Positions 63,559 to 64,000 of a DNA stretch of 64,000 nucleotides are shown piece after piece. The stretch is taken from the NCBI GenBank assembly GCA_011009095.1, contig VTPC01000422.1:94368-158367 (forward strand). Reading direction: 5' to 3'. The notes beneath the pieces are model-generated. The model had not been told where the DNA came from and searched no databases. It saw only the letters and a program-made list of their open reading frames with translations. The position numbers and the translations under genes are program-made. Position 1 is the stretch's first letter, and every line of letters begins with the position of its first letter. Source of the DNA: Ignelater luminosus. Its lineage: Eukaryota; Arthropoda; Insecta; Coleoptera; Elateridae.

Positions 63559-63917
63559 TATGTGGTTGTATCCCATTCGTTAAAAATAATATCTGTAAGT
63601 GTAGATCTTATTTTTTTTTAATTCTTGCTCTTCTGCCTAGTCCAAACTGGACCAAAACGCCAAACATTGTATACAATTCTGTATCAATCAGGTAGAGAAA
63701 GTAAGAGAATCCTGGGAAATTATTGTAGATTGCCTTACTTTTGTAGTTTTGTCCGAAACCATTCGCCATAGAATCATAAAAACTGCAAGCAGTAGGAGAA
63801 AAAGGGAAGTATTCTAAAATTTTCTTCTTAATGATATTGATATGAGTCACTTCTATGTATTTTAAAGTTTAATGAATTAATTTTTTTTGTGGTCGATCCA
63901 TACAAGTTTTTCTCTGC
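63559..63917. other. AT-rich spacer, no gene seen
   Basis: Flank of the Tc1/mariner element; an 80-codon minus-strand frame (63608-63850) has no motif. Confidence 0.5.

Positions 63918-63974
<57 letters not shown>
63918..63974. repeat. (TTA)19 microsatellite
   Basis: Nineteen uninterrupted TTA units. It is likely length-variable between individuals. Confidence 0.97.
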
Positions 63975-63975
<1 letters not shown>

Positions 63976-64000
63976 GAGTGTTGTCAGTAGATTGGTGTCC

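Noticed and set aside
1..64000. CRISPR array, operon or bacterial defence system
   Set aside because: There are no regularly spaced repeats, no ribosome-binding-site-led gene runs and no matching protein families; the window is eukaryotic.

Overview
This is a 64 kb piece of an AT-rich eukaryotic nuclear genome, almost certainly an arthropod and probably an insect. The evidence is the lack of long open frames, intron-like spacing with consensus splice sites, and a dense collection of decayed transposons of the kinds common in insect genomes: Tc1/mariner, pogo, PIF/Harbinger, a hAT-like family and non-LTR retrotransposons. I see no bacterial-type gene, operon, CRISPR array, rRNA or convincing tRNA. 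The species cannot be fixed from the window.

Layout. 0-9 kb: a 174-bp foldback MITE at the left edge (29-202), then AT-rich spacer with one GC-elevated unexplained patch (about 3.85-5.7 kb). 9-17 kb: a decayed Tc1-like transposase (minus strand) and spacer. 17-25 kb is the transposon-rich core. It holds a PIF/Harbinger remnant and a large, recently broken hAT-like transposase-type gene (minus strand) split by a 1,083-bp GC-rich insertion with a 14-bp target duplication. It also holds an IS630/mariner-like transposase pseudogene (plus strand) split by a 1,781-bp pogo-type element with intact terminal repeats. 25-43 kb: AT-rich spacer with a LINE remnant (27.3-28.0 kb), an imperfect 30-bp tandem repeat (30.2 kb), a mariner-like transposase tail (36 kb), a possible short minus-strand exon (37.8 kb) and two motif-rich AT segments that could be regulatory. 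43-54 kb: a second LINE remnant, then the best candidate for host protein-coding sequence, a 179-bp minus-strand exon (50,070-50,248). 53-64 kb: an internally deleted mariner, a weak reverse-transcriptase trace, an unidentified coding-like patch, and a complete-ended Tc1/mariner element (62,271-63,558) whose third catalytic residue is now a stop. The window ends in a (TTA)19 microsatellite.

How it fits together: apart from the one or two putative exons, which are both on the minus strand and could belong to one long-intron gene or to two genes, the recognisable coding sequence is transposon-derived. No transposase looks intact. The two nested insertions give a relative order of events. No new functional system is demonstrated. 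The most informative leads are the orphan exon, the nested elements and the complete-ended elements.
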